Shown one piece after another: positions 1 to 7,383 of a stretch of 64,000 nt of DNA (the stretch's first letter is position 1; every line of letters starts with the position of its first letter). The position numbers and the translations under genes are program-made. Under the pieces are notes generated by a model that worked only from the letters and a program-made list of their open reading frames with translations, ran no database searches and was not told where the DNA came from. Source of the stretch: CAZABC01 sp964483405 (GTDB lineage Bacteria > Chloroflexota > Limnocylindria > Limnocylindrales > CSP1-4); NCBI GenBank assembly GCA_964483405.1, contig CAZABC010000001.1, positions 206,835 to 270,834 on the forward strand. The letters run 5' to 3'.

Positions 1-616
1 AGAGCCAGGCGATGACCGCGCCGACGCCGACGGCCGCGAGGAGGAGCACGAGGAGGCTCAGGAGGATCCCGCGGCCGGCCCGGCCGCTGCGCCGGGTCGT
101 CGGGCCGGGGGTCGGTGCGGCCGCGCCGGCGGCGCTCGCCGAGCGGGGACGCAGGTCCTCGGACGTGGGGGGCGGCGAGGTAGGCGACGCCGGGGCGGGC
201 CTCGCCCCGGCGGTTCCGGGGCCCGTGGTCAGCGATCCGACGGCCGACCCGGGTCCGGCCACGACGGCTGCGGCGCCACCGGCGGCCGCGGCGACACCGC
301 CGATGCCGGCCTCTGGACCGGGGCCCGGCGTGGCGCCGAGGGCCGCCTCGGCCTCTCCGACCGTCGCGAACGACTCGAGGCCCGCGGCGGCGGCGAGCGA
401 GCGCGAGGCCGTGTCCGGGGTCACGACGGCGAGCCGCCGGCCATTGACGGCGGCGTCGCGGGCGAGGAGGCGGAAGTTCATCCGCGACGTCGCGATGCGC
501 GATCCGGGCGGCACGACGAGGACGACGCGCGTCTCGACCGCGCCGCGGACGCGAGCCGCGGCCGAGGTGATCTCGTCGTCGACGTCGAGGAAGATCGTGG
601 TCACGGATCCAGGCAT
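1..616 (-). CDS. Single-pass membrane protein, 5' part only (runs off the window)
   Basis: Reading leftward from an ATG at 614-616, the frame stays open to the window edge, giving about 205 residues with no stop. Residues 1 to about 100 look like a small soluble alpha/beta domain (RVVLVVPPGSRIATSRM is visible). A linker of about 80 residues rich in Ala, Pro, Gly and Ser follows, then a strongly hydrophobic helix at about 182-205. The rest of the protein, probably extracytoplasmic, lies outside the window. The start is 7 bp after the stop of the PilM/FtsA-like gene, so the two are very likely cotranscribed. I recognise the N-terminal style from Chloroflexota membrane proteins but cannot give a function. 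A role as membrane partner of the neighbouring actin-like ATPase is inference from adjacency. Confidence 0.7.
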   Translation of the reverse strand, partial: MPGSVTTIFLDVDDEITSAAARVRGAVETRVVLVVPPGSRIATSRMNFRLLARDAAVNGRRLAVVTPDTASRSLAAAAGLESFATVGEAEAALGATPGPGPEAGIGGVAAAAGGAAAVVAGPGSAVGSLTTGPGTAGARPAPASPTSPPPTSEDLRPRSASAAGAAAPTPGPTTRRSGRAGRGILLSLLVLLLAAVGVGAVIAWL

Positions 617-623
617 CGGCGGC

Positions 624-1886
624 TCAGATCTTCATCGCCCGCAGGACCTTGCGGAGCGCCTGGTCGAGGGCCCCGTCGTCGCCCTGCATCTCGATGGCCT
701 GGTAGGCGAGTCCGAGCGGCGTGACGTCCTGCTGATCGACGAGCAGCTGGGTGGCGTCGGTGATCGAGGTCACCTGGTCGGGCGCCATCACCGTCACCTC
801 GGGCCGGCGCGCGAACGGCAGCCGCTTCCAGAACCGCACGTCCTCGAGACAGGCCGCGATCTCGGGCAGCCGCGATCCGCCGCCACAGAGATAGACGCGG
901 CCCGGCAGGAGGTCGCCGCCGGATAGCTCCTCGGTCACCAGCTCGACGCCGGCGGCCCACACGTCGATGTCGTCGGCGACGATCCGGGCGACCGCCTCGC
1001 GGTCCTCGACCGGGAGCCCGCGGGCGTAGTCGACCTTGAGGGCCTCGGCGCGCGGGAACGGCAGGTCGAGCCGGTCGGCGATCGACTTCGTGAACGCCCG
1101 ACCGCCGAGGGCGAACATCCGGGTCCCCTCGATCCCGCCCTGGCGGACGAGGGCGACGTCGGTCGTGCCGCCGCCGATGTCGATGAAGACCGCGCCGGCC
1201 TGCCGGACCTGCTCGGCCCCGAGGACCCGGGCGACGGCGTATGGCTCGGCGACGATCTCGAGCAGCTCGAGGTCGAGCTGGGCGGCGACCGTCTGGAGCG
1301 CGCCGAGATGGACGAGCGGAGCGAACGCGTTGAAGATGCTGATCTGGACGTGGCGGCCCTGGAACCCGGCCGGGTTGGTCAGCGGGTAGCCGTCGATCGA
1401 GGCGCCGGTGATCGCCGCGTGGACGAGCCGGACATCGACCTGCGGCAGGCCCGTCTCCCAGGTGATCGACCGCTCCGCCTCGCGGAGCGCTTCCCGCTGG
1501 ACCCCGTCGATCAGCTTCTGGAGCTCCTGGTCGGCGATCGGCTGGTCGGGTCGCTTGCGCTCCTGGGTATGGGTCGTCGTGAAGCCCTTGACGAGCTCGC
1601 CGGCGATGCCGATGACGACCTGGGTCGGCCGGAAGCCGGCCATCTCCTCGGCTTCCTGGAGCGCGACGGCGCAGTTATCGACGACGGCGGCGATGTCGGC
1701 CACGGTCCCCGACTGCATGTGGGCGAGGCCCTGGCGCTTCCGCCCGACGCCGCGGACCGTGCCGTGGCCACCGGCGTCGATCTCGAAGACGAGCGCCTTG
1801 GCGAACTCGGTGCCGACGTCGAGCGCCGTGCAGGCAGTCAGCTCGTCGCCCGACTCGCGCCCCCAGATCCGCCGCCAGAACGCCAT
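624..1886 (-). CDS. PilM/FtsA-like actin-fold ATPase
   Basis: A 420-residue member of the FtsA/PilM/actin superfamily. Nucleotide-binding motifs are visible: phosphate-1 DVGTEFAK at 23-30, phosphate-2 DIGGGTTD at about 237-244, and an adenosine motif CGGGSRLPEI near 340. Such proteins bind ATP at the inner membrane face and organise either the division ring (FtsA) or the type IV pilus assembly platform (PilM). There is no obvious C-terminal amphipathic FtsA membrane helix, and no ftsZ or pilNO genes lie in the window, so the choice stays open. The ATG directly abuts the alaS stop (TAG then ATG, no gap), and the next gene encodes a bitopic membrane protein. That arrangement fits a membrane-anchored ATPase pair better than a lone divisome protein. 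Confidence 0.85.
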   Translation of the reverse strand: MAFWRRIWGRESGDELTACTALDVGTEFAKALVFEIDAGGHGTVRGVGRKRQGLAHMQSGTVADIAAVVDNCAVALQEAEEMAGFRPTQVVIGIAGELVKGFTTTHTQERKRPDQPIADQELQKLIDGVQREALREAERSITWETGLPQVDVRLVHAAITGASIDGYPLTNPAGFQGRHVQISIFNAFAPLVHLGALQTVAAQLDLELLEIVAEPYAVARVLGAEQVRQAGAVFIDIGGGTTDVALVRQGGIEGTRMFALGGRAFTKSIADRLDLPFPRAEALKVDYARGLPVEDREAVARIVADDIDVWAAGVELVTEELSGGDLLPGRVYLCGGGSRLPEIAACLEDVRFWKRLPFARRPEVTVMAPDQVTSITDATQLLVDQQDVTPLGLAYQAIEMQGDDGALDQALRKVLRAMKI

Positions 1887-4682
1887 CTAGGCCTCCGCCC
1901 CGACCGTCCGCAGGGCGTCCTCGATCGCGGCCAGCGCCGCCGGGATCCCGTTGCGGCGGCCGCCCTTGCCCTGGGCCATCTCGGGGCGGCCACCGCCACG
2001 CCCGCCGATCTCGACGATCGCCCGCCGGACGAGGTCGCCGGCCGACACGCCCCGGGCGACGAGGTCGTCGCTGACGGTCACGAAGAGCCCCGGCTCGTCG
2101 GCCTCGAGGGCGAGGGCGATGACACCGCTGCCGAGGACGCCGCGGAGGTCCTTCGCCGCGCCCTTGAGCGCCTCGATCGACTCGTACGGCGCCGCCGCCG
2201 CGACGAGCCGGACGCCGGGTGCGACCTCGGTCGCCCCCGCCGCGAGGTCGGCGGGCCTGGGGAGCGCCGCTCCCCCGCCCTCCCGCAGGCGGCGCTTCGT
2301 CTCGCGAAGCTCGGCCTGGAGGGCCGCCACCCGCTCCTCGACCGCGTCGATCGAGGTCGCCCCGACGAGCGCCGCCACGCGCTCGAGCCGGGCGAACCGC
2401 TCCGCGACGAGCGCCTCGGCGGCCTCGCCCGTCACGGCCTCGATCCGCCGCATCCCCGAGCCGATGCTCCGCTCGCCGGTGATGAAGAAGCCGCCGATCT
2501 GGCCGGTCGCCCGGCAATGCGTCCCGCCGCAGAGCTCGTGGCTGTAGCCCTCGACCCGGATTGTCCGGACGGTCTCGCCGTACTTCTCGTCGAAGAAGGC
2601 GTCGGCGCCGGCGTCGATCGCCTCGCGCATCGACATGTAGGCGATGCTCACCGGGCGGTCCTCGCGGATGACCCGGCGGGCCTCGGTCTCGATCGCCGCC
2701 TTCTCATCGTCGGTCAGGGCGCGGTCGAGCGGGTAATCGAAGCGCAGGTAGTCCGGGTGGACGAGCGAACCCGCCTGGCGGGCCGAGTCGCCGACGACGT
2801 TCCGGAGCGCCCGGTGGAGGACGTGGGTGCCGGTGTGGTTCCGCATCGTCCGGGCCCGGCGGTCCGCGTCGACGACCGCGGTGACCGTCTGGCCGACATG
2901 GAGCCGGCCGTGGAGCAGGCCCCGATGGACGGTGAGACCGCCGACCGGCCTCTGGGTGTCGAGGACCGTGAAGGCGAGCTGGCCGTGCGCGCCGTCGAGG
3001 CGGAGCTCACCGCGGTCGCCGACCTGGCCGCCACCCTCGGCGTAGAACGGCGTCCGGTCGAGGACGATCTCGGCCTCGGCGCCGGCCGGCTCGCGAAGCT
3101 CGACCTCGGGCACCGCCTCGAGGTCCTGGTAGAGGACGCCGTCGCGGACGATCGCGAGGATCGTGCCGTCCGCCGTCGTCGTCTCGTAGCCGAGGAACGC
3201 GGTGTCGCCGACTCGGGCCTGGATGCCGGCGTAGACCTGGCTCAGCTCGGCATGCCTGGCGAGCTCGGCCTTCCTGCCCGAGCGGCTCCGCTCGCGCTGC
3301 TCGGCGAGCGCGGCGTCGAAGCCCGGCCGGTCGACGCGGACGCCGTACTCGGCCGCGAGCTCGATGGTCAGGTCGACCGGGAAGCCGTAGGTGTCGTGGA
3401 GCCGGAAGGCGACCGCACCCGGGAGCACCGGCGCGGCGTCGGGCAACGTCTCCTCGCGGCGGCCGACCTCACGGTCCGCGGAAGTGAGCGGGATGAGCGC
3501 CTCCTCGAGCTGCTCGGTGCCGGCGTCGAGGGTCCGGGCGAACTGCTGCTCCTCGCGGACGATCGCCCCGAGGATCTCGGAGCGACGCTCGGCGAGGTGC
3601 GGGAAGGCGCCGGCCATCAGGTCGATGACGACCGCGGCGGTCTCGTGGAGGAACGGCTCGCGCCGGCCGAGGAGCCGGCCGTGGCGGACGGCCCGCCGGA
3701 GGATCCGCCGCAGGACGTAGCCGCGACCCTCGTTCGACGGGAGCACGCCGTCGCCGATGAGGAACGTCACGGCCCGGCTGTGGTCGGCGATCACCTGGTA
3801 GCTGAACCGCTCGGCCTCGAAGCCGTCGGGGTCGTGGCCGAGGAGCTCGCGCATCCGGGCATGGATCGGGACGAACAGGTCGGTGTCGTAGTTGCTCGGG
3901 ACCTGCTGGAGGACGCTCGCCAGGCGCTCGAGGCCCATCCCGGTGTCGACGCCGGGCGCCGGCAGCGGAGTCAGGCTGCGGTCGAGATGGAGCTCGAACT
4001 CCATGAAGACGAGGTTCCAGATCTCGAGCCAGCGCGGACAGGTCTCGGAGTGGTCCGGCGTGCAGTGCTCGCCCTCCGAGAACTCGGCGCCGCGGTCGAA
4101 GTGGATCTCCGAGCACGGGCCGCAGGGGCCCGTGTCGGCCATCCGCCAGAAGTTCTTCTCGTCGCCCTTCGAGAAGTCGCCCCAGCGGGCGATCCGCTCG
4201 AGCGGCAGGCCGATCTCATCGCGCCACACCCCGTAGGCGAGGTCGTCGGTCGAGTACGTCGTCGCGGCGAGCCGGTCCGCGGGGATGCCGAGGTCGCGGG
4301 TCAGGAACTCCCAGGCCCAGTGGATCGCCTCGCGCTTGAAGTAGTCACCGAAGCTCCAGTTGCCGAGCATCTCGAAGAGGGTGTGGTGGCGCGGCGTGCG
4401 GCCGACCTCCTCGAAGTCGTTGTGCTTGCCAGCGACGCGGAGGCAGCGCTGGTAGTCGACCGCCCGGACGTAGCTCCGCTTCTCGGCGCCGGTCAGGGCG
4501 TCCTTGAACTGGACCATCCCCGAGTTCGTGAACAGCAGCGTCTGGTCGCCGGCCGGGACGAGGCTGGCGCTCGGGACGACCTCGTGGCCGCGCTCGGCGA
4601 AGAACTCGACGAAGCGGCGGCGGATCTCGTCGGCGGGCAGCGCGACGATCCGCGGGTCGTGGCGGAGCGCGGGGTTCGGCAT
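1887..4682 (-). CDS. alaS: Alanyl-tRNA synthetase
   Basis: 931 residues, slightly longer than the usual 870-900. It charges tRNA-Ala in the cytoplasm. The N-terminal class II catalytic core is clear (RHHTLFEMLGNWSFGDYFK near residue 100). The editing domain follows, with zinc ligands HTGTHVLH at about 614 and CGGTHC at about 718. The C-terminus is a Gly-rich DHHA1-type domain ending GRGGGRPEMAQGKGG. I chose the ATG at 4680-4682. The frame stays open to 4796, but the upstream residues do not look like AlaRS, and a TACCAT hexamer sits 8 bases before this ATG. There is no Shine-Dalgarno sequence, so the mRNA is probably leaderless. The stop directly abuts the PilM/FtsA-like start, placing alaS first in that operon. 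I see no T-box leader. Confidence 0.96.
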   Translation of the reverse strand: MPNPALRHDPRIVALPADEIRRRFVEFFAERGHEVVPSASLVPAGDQTLLFTNSGMVQFKDALTGAEKRSYVRAVDYQRCLRVAGKHNDFEEVGRTPRHHTLFEMLGNWSFGDYFKREAIHWAWEFLTRDLGIPADRLAATTYSTDDLAYGVWRDEIGLPLERIARWGDFSKGDEKNFWRMADTGPCGPCSEIHFDRGAEFSEGEHCTPDHSETCPRWLEIWNLVFMEFELHLDRSLTPLPAPGVDTGMGLERLASVLQQVPSNYDTDLFVPIHARMRELLGHDPDGFEAERFSYQVIADHSRAVTFLIGDGVLPSNEGRGYVLRRILRRAVRHGRLLGRREPFLHETAAVVIDLMAGAFPHLAERRSEILGAIVREEQQFARTLDAGTEQLEEALIPLTSADREVGRREETLPDAAPVLPGAVAFRLHDTYGFPVDLTIELAAEYGVRVDRPGFDAALAEQRERSRSGRKAELARHAELSQVYAGIQARVGDTAFLGYETTTADGTILAIVRDGVLYQDLEAVPEVELREPAGAEAEIVLDRTPFYAEGGGQVGDRGELRLDGAHGQLAFTVLDTQRPVGGLTVHRGLLHGRLHVGQTVTAVVDADRRARTMRNHTGTHVLHRALRNVVGDSARQAGSLVHPDYLRFDYPLDRALTDDEKAAIETEARRVIREDRPVSIAYMSMREAIDAGADAFFDEKYGETVRTIRVEGYSHELCGGTHCRATGQIGGFFITGERSIGSGMRRIEAVTGEAAEALVAERFARLERVAALVGATSIDAVEERVAALQAELRETKRRLREGGGAALPRPADLAAGATEVAPGVRLVAAAAPYESIEALKGAAKDLRGVLGSGVIALALEADEPGLFVTVSDDLVARGVSAGDLVRRAIVEIGGRGGGRPEMAQGKGGRRNGIPAALAAIEDALRTVGAEA

Positions 4683-4690
4683 CGGCGGCA

Positions 4691-4696
4691 ATGGTA
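4691..4696 (-). promoter_or_regulatory. -10 element of alaS (predicted leaderless)
   Basis: TACCAT on the minus strand, followed by 8 bases and the alaS ATG. No Shine-Dalgarno sequence is visible, and no good -35 is evident. It is part of the recurrent TAnnnT-close-to-ATG pattern. Confidence 0.5.
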
Positions 4697-4941
4697 CCGG
4701 AGCCTGCCGGTCGGGCGGGCCGGTGGGACCCGGCGCGGCCACTCGCCGGCGAACGCGACACTCGACCAGCCACCGCCCGCCCGGGGCGTCACCCACCCGA
4801 TGCGCCGCGATGATCGGCGGAACCTGCTGCCCATCGGCACTTGTGCAGGCGGGCGTCCTCCGACGACGCTCCGCCTATCGCAGCTCAGGGTATCCGGCGC
4901 GGCGCGCGTCCCACCGCAACCGAGACTGGAGGGAACGCGTC
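4697..4941. other. Divergent intergenic region between alaS and the Tat-type gene
   Basis: About 245 bp between divergently transcribed genes. Apart from the alaS -10 at its left edge and the Shine-Dalgarno GGAGGG (4928-4933) of the right-hand gene, I see no clear hairpin, riboswitch or repeat. Reading frames cross it on both strands only because stops are rare at this GC content. Confidence 0.5.
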
Positions 4942-5799
4942 ATGGCCATCGACACGACCGCACCGCGGACGCGCCGAGCGCTCCTAGCCGGCGGCCTTGC
5001 CGGACTCGCGACGTTCGTGGCGTCCGCGCTCGGACGCCCGGCGCCGGCCTTCGCCGGCACCGACGGCGACGTCGTCCTCGGGGCGACGAACAACGCCACC
5101 ACGACGACCACGATCCGGACGACGACCGACTCCGGGCCGGCGATGTGGGTCGACTCGGTCGACGGTCACGGTATCTGGGGCAGCAGCAAGTGGCGCTACG
5201 GCGTCGGCGGCTACAGCGAGTCCGACTACGGCGTCCTCGCCTCGAGCCTCACCCACTCTGCCGTGGCCGCCGAGAGCGGCGCGACGGCCAACGCGGCCAT
5301 CTATGCCCGCTCGACCGGTGAGTCGACGGCGGTGCTCGGATTCAGCGGCAAGACCTGGCCGCTGCCGGCCGTCCCGCCCAAGACCGGGCTGTACGGGTAC
5401 GCGATCCAAGACTCGGACAGCCGGGGAGTGCACGGGCGGAGCACGGTCGGTCGGGGAGTCTTCGGCCAGGCGACCAGCGGCCTCGGCGTCCGCGGCTACG
5501 CCACGAGCGGCGTCGGCGTGTCGGCCGAGGCCACGACCGGCTACGCGATCCGCAGCGCCGGCCGGATCCGCTTCGACAAGGCCTCGGGCGTCGCCACGAT
5601 CAAGGCTGCCACGGCCTCGGTCCTCGTCCCCGTCGACGTCGACCTGACGAGCGCCTCGTTCGTGCTGCTCACGCCGCGCGGCAACCTCGGCGGCCGGAGC
5701 CTCTGGTACACGGTGGACCTGGCGAACGATCGGTTCACGATCCGCGTCTCGAGTGCCGTCAGCTCGGACCTGAAGGTCGGATGGATGGTGCTCGGATAG
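4942..5799 (+). CDS. Exported Tat-signal protein with Gly-rich YGV-type repeats
   Basis: 285 residues. The start is fixed by GGAGGG at 4928-4933, eight bases before ATG. The N-terminus carries a twin-arginine signal: RTRRALLAGG with RR at 11-12, a hydrophobic stretch, then AFA at about 36-38 as a likely cleavage site. The mature part begins with a Thr-rich segment, then loosely repeated Gly/aromatic units (YGVG-, YGVLA-, GLYGY-, GVHG-, GVFG-, GVRGY-). A C-terminal block of about 75 residues follows (RIRF to GWMVLG) and looks like a compact beta domain. The repeats resemble stacked beta units of tail-spike or surface fibre proteins. The gene is a plus-strand singleton, and its 3' end overlaps the convergent 82-residue gene by 41 bp. 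The family looks Chloroflexota-specific to me; the function is unknown. Tat rather than Sec export is inferred from the RR motif. Confidence 0.85.
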   Translation: MAIDTTAPRTRRALLAGGLAGLATFVASALGRPAPAFAGTDGDVVLGATNNATTTTTIRTTTDSGPAMWVDSVDGHGIWGSSKWRYGVGGYSESDYGVLASSLTHSAVAAESGATANAAIYARSTGESTAVLGFSGKTWPLPAVPPKTGLYGYAIQDSDSRGVHGRSTVGRGVFGQATSGLGVRGYATSGVGVSAEATTGYAIRSAGRIRFDKASGVATIKAATASVLVPVDVDLTSASFVLLTPRGNLGGRSLWYTVDLANDRFTIRVSSAVSSDLKVGWMVLG

Positions 5800-6007
5800 G
5801 CTCCGCGGCCCCCTCGCTCGGGGCGGCCTCGATCCTCGCCACGGGCCGAGGTCGCGGCCGGCGCCGGCCCGACCGGACCCGGAGCAGCGAGCCGACGAGC
5901 GCGGCTCCGACGAGCGCCCCGAGGACGATCCCGCGCCCGAAGGTCGCCCGGGCAGCCGGGTCGTCGAACACGTCGGCCAGCTCGTCGACGGGCGACCGAT
6001 CGCTCAC
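5759..6007 (-). CDS. Small single-pass membrane protein (82 aa), last gene of the mnmA operon
   Basis: 82 residues starting at a GTG (6005-6007) that overlaps the TGA of the upstream gene (GTGA). Residues 1-25 are acidic and soluble (SPVDELADVFDDPAARATFG). One hydrophobic helix follows (IVLGALVGAALVGSLL), then a basic Arg/Pro-rich stretch and a low-complexity tail. The charge pattern predicts an acidic N-terminus outside and a basic tail in the cytoplasm, though this is only the positive-inside rule. The 3' end overlaps the convergent Tat-type gene by 41 bp. Not recognised. Translational coupling to the 92-residue membrane protein and mnmA is the main evidence that it is a real gene. Confidence 0.6.
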   Translation of the reverse strand: MSDRSPVDELADVFDDPAARATFGRGIVLGALVGAALVGSLLRVRSGRRRPRPRPVARIEAAPSEGAAEPIRAPSIRPSGPS

Positions 6008-6282
6008 GATGCGCCGCCTCGGGTCGGCCCCAGCAGCGCCAGCAGGGCGACGATCGCCACGCCGGCGAGGCTGCCCATCGATGCGCCGATCAGGCTGTAC
6101 TCCCCGATGCTGCCGAGCTCGACGCCGAGCCGGCCGGCGAGCGCGTCGCCGGCCCAGGCGCCGAGGATCGAGGCCACCAGGACGATCGGCAGCCGCCCAC
6201 CCGCCGTGCCCCGCACCAGGACGTAGCCGGCGGCCCAGAAGAGCCCGACGAGCACCGACAGGAGGATCGCGGGGTCGATCAC
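6004..6282 (-). CDS. Small multi-pass membrane protein (92 aa)
   Basis: 92 residues from a GTG at 6280-6282 that overlaps the mnmA stop (GTGA). Three hydrophobic segments are visible at about 3-22, 33-50 and 62-84, separated by Gly-rich turns (GAWAGDALAGRLG; GASMGSLAG). Size and glycine pattern recall the GlsB/YeaQ transglycosylase-associated family, but I cannot confirm that. It sits between mnmA and the 82-residue membrane protein with 4-base overlaps on both sides, so it is translated as part of the tRNA thiolation operon. Why two tiny membrane proteins accompany a cytosolic tRNA-modifying enzyme is unknown. Confidence 0.7.
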   Translation of the reverse strand: MIDPAILLSVLVGLFWAAGYVLVRGTAGGRLPIVLVASILGAWAGDALAGRLGVELGSIGEYSLIGASMGSLAGVAIVALLALLGPTRGGAS

Positions 6283-7373
6283 GCCGCGATCCGGCCGCCG
6301 CCGAGGCACTCGTCGCCGGCGTAGAGGACACAGGCCTGGCCCGGGGCCGCGGCCCAGACCGGCTCGGCCGTCTCGACGACCCATCGCCCGCCCCGGGCCG
6401 GCTCCCGGGCCGTCGCCGGTCGGACGACCGCCTCGACGAGTGGCGCGCGGTGGCGGATCCGGACCGTCGCCTCGAACCCATCCGCCGCAGGTGGCGTGTC
6501 GGCGACGAACGAGACGTCCTCGATCGCGAAGCGCCGGGTCTCGAGGTCCGCCCGGCGGCCGATCCGGACGAGGTTGGCCGGCGCGTCGATCGCGGCGACG
6601 TAGCGCGGCTCGCCGAGCGCCACGCCGAGCCCGCTGCGCTGGCCGACGGTGTAGGCGGCCGTCCCGGCATGCTCCCCGACGCGACGGCCGTCGGCGTCGA
6701 CGATCGGCCCCGGCACGGGCGTCCAGCCCATGCGCTCCCGAAGCGTCTCGCGGTAGTCGCCGCCGCGGACGAAGCAGACCTCCTGCGACTCGGGCTTGTC
6801 GGCCGTGGCGAGGCCGAGCGAGCGGGCGAGGTCGCGGACCTCGGGCTTCGTCAGCTCGCCGAGGGGGAACCTGGCCCGGGCGAGCTGGTCCTGGCGCAGC
6901 CCGTACAGGAAGTACGTCTGGTCCTTCGCCTCGTCGCGGGCGCGGGCGAGCCGGACGCGGCCGTCGGGTCCCGGCACGGTCCGGGCGTAGTGGCCGGTCG
7001 CGACCGCGTCGCAGCCGTAGGCGAGCCGGGCCAGGCCGAGGAGCGCGCCGAACTTGACGTAGGTGTTGCAGTCGACGCACGGGCTCGGCGTCGAGCCGCC
7101 GACGTACGCGTCGAGGAACGGCCGGACGACCCCGGCCTCGAACTCACGCTCGAGGTTCATCACGTAGAACGGGATGTCGAGCTGGCTCGCCACGCGGCGG
7201 GCGTCGTCGGCCGCGTCGAGCGTGCAGCACGACCGGTTCGTCTCCGAGTAGGCGTCGGCGCCGTCGTGCAGCCGCATCCAGACCCCGACGACCTCGTGCC
7301 CACCGTCGCGAACGAGCGCGGCGGCGACCGAGGAGTCGACGCCGCCCGACATCGCGACGAGGACGCGGCTCAC
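6279..7373 (-). CDS. mnmA: tRNA-specific 2-thiouridylase MnmA
   Basis: 364 residues. It thiolates U34 of tRNA-Lys, -Glu and -Gln using persulfide sulfur. The PP-loop is visible as MSGGVDSSVAA at about 8-18. The first catalytic Cys lies in PSPCVDCN and the second in ESQEVCFV, and both are present. The C-terminal beta-barrel region is complete. I chose the GTG at 7371-7373 because the family begins MSRVLVAMSGGVDSS; a GAGGG overlapping the upstream TGA is the likely ribosome site. The cysteine desulfurase gene ends 10 bp upstream, a classic sulfur donor-acceptor pairing, and the 3' end is coupled by GTGA to a small membrane protein. Confidence 0.95.
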   Translation of the reverse strand: MSRVLVAMSGGVDSSVAAALVRDGGHEVVGVWMRLHDGADAYSETNRSCCTLDAADDARRVASQLDIPFYVMNLEREFEAGVVRPFLDAYVGGSTPSPCVDCNTYVKFGALLGLARLAYGCDAVATGHYARTVPGPDGRVRLARARDEAKDQTYFLYGLRQDQLARARFPLGELTKPEVRDLARSLGLATADKPESQEVCFVRGGDYRETLRERMGWTPVPGPIVDADGRRVGEHAGTAAYTVGQRSGLGVALGEPRYVAAIDAPANLVRIGRRADLETRRFAIEDVSFVADTPPAADGFEATVRIRHRAPLVEAVVRPATAREPARGGRWVVETAEPVWAAAPGQACVLYAGDECLGGGRIAA

Positions 7374-7383
7374 CGGTCGGCCC

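Noticed and set aside
1308..5321. A 1,337-codon plus-strand frame opposite the PilM-like gene and alaS
   Set aside because: It is antisense to clear AlaRS and PilM/FtsA domains, has low-complexity Arg/Glu/Asp/Gly/Leu composition and no domain. It is open only because stops are rare at this GC content.
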